This document shows positions 57,494 through 61,900 of a DNA stretch of 61,900 nucleotides, in pieces. Source of the DNA: Phaeoceros laevis. Its lineage: Eukaryota > Anthocerotophyta > Anthocerotopsida > Notothyladales. Made by a program: the position numbers and the translations under genes. Location of the stretch: the NCBI GenBank assembly GCA_049999765.1, contig JBNGIQ010009287.1, positions 100,214-162,113 of the forward strand, in the 5' to 3' direction. How positions within the stretch are numbered: the stretch's first letter is position 1; each line of letters begins with the position of its first letter. Below the pieces are notes generated by a model. It was not told the DNA's origin. It saw only the letters and a list, made by a program, of their open reading frames with translations, and ran no database searches.

Positions 57494-58072
57494 ATGGATG
57501 GTGATGGGTTTCCGCTCGGCAGCCCTAGGAGGACACGGCCACTATTTCCAGAGATTGGTGTTGATCTCAATCGGGCCGCAACTCCACCACCTGAGGATCA
57601 ACAACCGCAACCTCCACTTCCGCACTGGTTGCGAAATATTGAGCGAAGACCCCCAGTGGCCCAGGCACCACCGCCGCCGCAGCCGCAGCAACAGGTGCCT
57701 TTGCCACCACAGTCCAAGGAAACAGACAAAGGGAAGAAGAAGTTGACGGATGATTCTGACAAGTCTAGTAACACTTGTTGGAATTGTGGCAAAATTGGTC
57801 ATTTTTCGAAAGGTTGCAAAAAGCCAAAACCTAAGAAACCAAAAGAAGCACATATGGTAGAAGCTTCTAACCACGAGATAGAAACACCGGAGGAGACTTC
57901 AGATCGAGGTCCTGCTCTTCTGTTTGTGTCTATTTATATGGCAGGCAAGAAAGAGACTGCTTTAGTGGATCCTGGAGCAACTCATACCACTGATCAAGGA
58001 ATGGGCTGCATGCAAGGAAGAAACATTCCGTACTTTTTTACAAGTACAGACTTCCATCTTCTGGATCACTGA
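57494..58072 (+). pseudogene. Retrotransposon gag-protease fragment
   Basis: 192 codons: a Pro/Gln-rich N-terminus, the CCHC knuckle CWNCGKIGHFSKGC, and a protease start with ALVDPGATHT, the retropepsin D-x-G pattern disturbed to DPGA. After QGMGC the LTR-element resemblance ends near 58010 and a different reverse transcriptase begins in another frame. A capsid region between the N-terminus and the knuckle is missing, so it is also internally deleted. Confidence 0.7.
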
Positions 58073-59108
58073 ATCCACTGTGAATATGGCATTAAACATG
58101 CCCAATGAGATACATGACATCTTCGTCGCCGACATAGCAAGATGCTATGAAACAATTCCGACTGAAGGTACGGATTCCTTGGTTGCTACCATCACTGCTT
58201 GTGTTAGATTGGCTTTTAAACAAGCGTACAAAACGATCCCTCACAAACACAAGTTGGCTGTGAGGTTTGACCATAGTAAGACATCCTTTGTCAACACTCG
58301 GTGGACTACCGACCTACAGGATACGGAAAACAGCACATACATAATGCTATCTCAGGACAAACTTATCCAATTACATTGCTGGTTGATGAAGCATTGCTAC
58401 GTGCAATTCGGAAACACTGTGTGGAGACAGCAAGCTGGCATACCTATGGGTTTTGCTTGCTCACCAATCTGGTGCAATCTCTATTTTTTTCACTACAAAT
58501 CACAGTTCATTCTTAGACTAGCCAGGTTTGGTCGGACTGACCTTATGGCATTGTTTGTTAATGCAAGACGCTACATTGACGACCTGTGTTGGTTGAACAC
58601 AAAGATTCCGTCACAATTCCTGGATCCAGCTAACCCAAGGGATGCTGATTCTCCATTCTGGATATACCCACTGGATGTTATAAGCATTGAACCTGAAATT
58701 CAGGCTTTTGCGGAGGATGGAGAACATAATGTTATCGGCACCAAGGCCCATTTCCTCTCATTCCAGTTCACCATACTGGACCCACAGATGGGCAGCTACG
58801 AATGTAGGAAGTATGACAAACGAAGAGATCTACCCTTCTCCATCGCCCAGTTCATACACCTTCATTCTAATAGAGCAATAAATCAGGCTTACAAGGTAAT
58901 ATTGTCCCAAGTCTTTCCACTTGCGCACATCTGCAGCTCAGCCCAACTGGTGGTTGACGAGATCATGATTCTAGCTGCTGCTTTTGAGCATAATGGCTTC
59001 AAAAGAAACAGATTATTAAACCTCATTCGCAGGTTTCTGACTAATGGATGCTTTCCTGGTGCGTTTGTGTGTATGTTCCTGGTACATACATATGTAAGTT
59101 TTTTATAA
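58010..59108 (+). CDS. Reverse transcriptase of an unusual (Penelope-like or other non-LTR) class, truncated
   Basis: An uninterrupted frame; the marked start is a GTG at 58080, but the same frame is open upstream to about 58010 (FLQVQTSIFWITESTVNMAL). It has RT motif A IFVADIARCYETIP, motif B RQQAGIPMGFACSPIWCNLY and motif C RRYIDDLCWLN with the catalytic Asp pair, then a conserved-looking tail with SSAQLVVDEIMILAAAFEHN and NRLLNLIRRFL. GIPMG and YIDD exclude Ty1/Ty3 and L1 types. The class is uncertain: Penelope-like or an RVT-type lineage. No endonuclease is attached. The N-terminus was replaced by the LTR-element fragment. Confidence 0.6.
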
Positions 59109-59227
59109 AAAAAAACGACTGTATAGTATGTTACATTGCCCTTCGAAAGGGTCCCGACATTGCAAGAGCAGGCTAAGAAGTTTCAAGGCCAGCACAGGAA
59201 GGCAACTTCGACCGTTTTGCTTCGTAT

Positions 59228-59645
59228 AGCAAGTATTGTTGAGACTGAAATATGGATGTGTGTCATGTGCAGGAGGCTACGAACAGAGTATCCATGGTAG
59301 TCATGAAGAGCAGGCCTATTCCGTGGCAGTTTGGCCAAGCATGCATGTAGTTGTTACAGCAGCTAGGTGCGAGTGCCCTAGGCTTGAGAAAGACGCAATT
59401 TGCGTATTTGGCCAACATAATGGACTGGAAGAGTGACAGGTAACGAAAAAATGGATGTGTGTCCTGTGCAAGAGGCTGCGGACAGAGTATCCACGTTTTT
59501 TACGAAGATAGGCATGTTTTTGGCAGTTCGGCCAAGCTTGCTTGTAACTCATACAGCAGCTAGGTACGAGTGCCCTAGGCTTGAGACAAACGCGATCTGC
59601 GTACTTGGACAGCGTAATGGACTGGAGACGAACTGGAACTGAGCT
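59228..59645 (+). repeat. Tandem duplication with about 200-bp period
   Basis: Copy 1 from about 59252 and copy 2 from about 59452 both run ATGGATGTGTGTC, GAACAGAGTATCCA or GGACAGAGTATCCA, CAGCAGCTAGGT, GAGTGCCCTAGGCTTGAGA and TAATGGACTGGA. Divergence is roughly 20-25%. Noncoding as far as seen. Confidence 0.75.
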
Positions 59646-61427
59646 TGAGGACATGGTAACCAGAAAAATGGTATGTAACTTGAGAGCTATCGCTACTCAT
59701 TGACTGGAATAACTGTCTTTTGAAAAAAGAGTAGGTAGACATAGGGACATCTGTGAACTTGTCAGGCATGACTGCCACAGCAAGACTTGAAACGATTCAA
59801 GTTGCTAACAAGGCAAAGCCTTTTTCTTGAGTGTGCAGTGACAGCTATAGTAGAATAGCAATCAACTACAAAAAGTCACAAAAGCTACTAACAAGTGTAC
59901 ACAGCATGCTGCAGGGAAGAGCTAACCAAGCTTCCATGACAGCAGCGTAATTTCAAGCCGGCATTTGCTGGGTGAGAGCAAACCTCCGGCCCCCCTTCAT
60001 CAGTACCAAAGAGCCATCACTGGCCAGGTTTCTAGCAGCTGTGTTGGTAGACCTGGTTCCTGCAGGAAATGTGTACTTCCAGACAAAAAGCATCAAATGG
60101 ACATGTTTCATCCTTCTTCAATCAGCAAAGACTAGGACTAGGGGCAACATGTGCCTAGAGAGACATGAAGTGTGATCGAAGGAGTGCAGTCGAGTACAAT
60201 CATCCAAGTATGATGGTCATAATTAGTCCTTGCCAAAGAGAGACGGAAGGAAGTTAGAAATCCATTTCTAATGTAGCATTGACACTGTAAAGCAGGACCA
60301 CGGCACGGCAGGCAAGCAGAAAGTATTGAGAACAGGGAGAGATGGAACAAAGCCATCATATGCAGACTGCTTAAATAGAAAGTAAGGTACAGAAGGGAAG
60401 ACCTATTGGGTCATGGTGACCACACAGTTGTAAACGGTGACTGATCAGATGCAACTAAAGGGCCTAGCCTTCAGGTACTCAGAGTGAAAGTGCTGATGTG
60501 CAGGACAGGAGGAGAAGGATGCTGCTAGGTGGAGGACCTAGCAGCATCCCAAGGTGGGGAAGAGAACATGGAACGGAGGAGAGTCTGAGAGTGAGGCAGG
60601 AAAAAAGACTGCGAGACATGAGTCTAGAAACCGAGGGCTTTATACTGAACGAGGTTAGAGGTAGAAAGAACTGAGAAGAGTTGGGCTACAGAAGGCGGCG
60701 TGAGAAATTTCTCACTCCTCATGAATGACCCTCGTCCCGCCAGATTTAAAATAGTTGTTTATAGGCCTTGTAGAGCTGTGGCATCTTAAGGACACATGGC
60801 CTTCTGTTTGGGCAGAGTGTAGTCATTAAATGGAGTCGATGACTCAAAGGGGCGTGTTAGCTGAAAATCAGGTTGTGAATCAGCCACGTAGGGCCGGCGC
60901 ACCGCTGCAGCCAAGCGACCTTTGCTTTATAGACTGTCAGGGCTGCACAGTCACCAGAGGGGCATGGTAGCCAGTCAATAATGGAGCCAGAATGCACATA
61001 TTTAGCTTGGTACAGGATCCTGGTTCTGCATCATTAGCTGTACAGGTGCTCATTGCCTTGCTGCCAGCTAGCAGAAAATAAAGATACCTGTAAACTTGCC
61101 TTGCAAACATTTCATGCTCAGTGGTGCTGGCTAGCCTTCGAAAAGCGTAAAGGCAATGTAGTCAAGTTACACCGTCCAGCCAAGATGTCAAGTGGACTTC
61201 AACACGCCAAGTAAATAAAAAAGCCTGCAGTCTTTTGTCCAGATGGACAGACGTGCTAATTTATTGGCTGCCAGATCCAAGTGTCATGTCGGTATGAACA
61301 TTCTGGAACTTGAGAAAAACGTGAAGCCATAAGAAAATACCAAGCAGTAGCTAGTATAGGCTTACTATTTACTATGCAAGAGAGTTGTAAAATGAACAAT
61401 TAGCAGTACTTGCTAATCAAAATGCCA
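59646..61427. other. Right-end intergenic region, one possible exon
   Basis: Mostly no recognisable gene. On minus, 60059-59953 could be a terminal exon: acceptor CCTGCAG, then a 35-residue frame TRSTNTAARNLASDGSLVLM, KGGRRFALTQQMPA, and TGA. No upstream partner exon was identified and the family is unknown. Confidence 0.3.
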
Positions 61428-61728
61428 TGTTGGTGGGTTTATGTAGGCTAATACCATTGCTGAAAATGGTGTTAGAGCTTACCCTTGGCGTATCAGGTGT
61501 ACAGCTGTTGAAAGGGGTTAATAAGCAACTCGTATTAGCAATTAAGTAAGTAGTTGAAAAGTAGTTTCAACAAACATGCTTGTGTGCACGTCGCGCGACT
61601 TCCAACAATAACCGTCTTTCATTCTCAAGCTTGCTCAACGCACTCTCCCTTGCGCTCACATGATTCAATCCATTGTGCCATTGATCCTGGCAAGCTTAAT
61701 GCAAGGATTTTTAGCATGGTATCAGAGC
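61428..61728 (+). mobile_element. LTR and primer site of an element continuing to the right
   Basis: TGGTATCAGAGC at 61717-61728 is a perfect iMet primer site, preceded directly by ...TTTTTAGCA, the expected LTR end. A TGTTGGTGGG at 61428 is the likely LTR start, giving 289 bp. The internal region starts after it and leaves the window. The left boundary is a guess. Confidence 0.55.
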
Positions 61729-61900
61729 AGGGCGTGATGGCGCACTTGGGCGCGCTATTCCCGTGACCACGTGGCGGCCGATTCCCACAGCGTGCGCAAG
61801 ATCGGCCTGCAGCATTAAGGGTGGCAGTGGGTATGGCCGCTTTCTTAGCCTGCGGGAGGTGGTGCGGCGGCGTGGGAGAGGCTGGAGCGTGCAGCGCGGC

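Noticed and set aside
1-61900. CRISPR arrays, operons, prophage or bacterial replication features
   Set aside because: Spliced genes and eukaryotic retrotransposons show a nuclear genome; no regular repeat-spacer array was seen.

Overview
The window is nuclear DNA of a green-lineage (streptophyte) eukaryote. It carries spliced genes with GT-AG introns of about 75-300 bp: a FatB-type acyl-ACP thioesterase pair, a plastid starch-branching-enzyme-like protein, a PTB-type Na+/phosphate symporter of the kind kept in streptophyte algae and bryophytes but lost from vascular plants, a WASH-complex subunit that land plants are thought to lack, and a fused NUP98-NUP96 gene. Together with the heavy transposon load this suggests a charophyte alga, possibly a Chara relative. 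The genus is inference; the gene models were spliced by eye.

Layout. 1-0.7 kb: AT-rich short repeats. 1.6-7.0 kb: two FATB genes in tandem on the minus strand with the same six-exon structure. 8.3-9.5 kb: a six-exon WASHC3 (CCDC53) gene, minus strand, almost invisible as open reading frames. 10.0-15.8 kb: a 21-exon SBE3/BE1-like GH13 gene, plus strand, head to head with WASHC3. 16.7-19.6 kb: a six-exon PTB phosphate transporter, plus strand. 19.8-23.0 kb: a decayed L1-type LINE (minus) split by two solo LTRs. 23.0-24.2 kb: a repeat-coding fragment and a Mutator-like MITE. 24.7-32.9 kb: the 14-exon NUP98-NUP96 gene (minus).

From 34 kb on the sequence is mainly mobile elements: Helentron-like helicase and endonuclease pieces (34.3-35.4 kb), a plus-strand LINE of the same family as the one at 20 kb (35.4-42.6 kb), an almost complete chromodomain Ty3/gypsy element with 245-bp LTRs, a 5-bp target duplication and an initiator-Met primer site (42.8-48.2 kb, coding on minus), a second LINE tail (48.9-49.7 kb), a tRNA-derived SINE-like piece, a TA-flanked MITE with long terminal inverted repeats, a strongly palindromic segment, a piggyBac transposase with a long N-terminal partner ORF (53.3-56.7 kb, minus), a truncated LTR element running into an unrelated reverse transcriptase (57.1-59.1 kb), and another LTR edge with primer site at the right end.

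The host genes do not form a pathway operon. They cover plastid fatty-acid release (FATB), plastid glucan metabolism (SBE3-like), phosphate uptake (PTB), endosomal actin (WASHC3) and the nuclear pore (NUP98-96). The strongest leads are the WASHC3 gene, the unsplit NUP98-NUP96 precursor, the GC-AG intron and missing catalytic Asp in the SBE3-like gene, the nested LINE/solo-LTR history, and the Helentron pieces.
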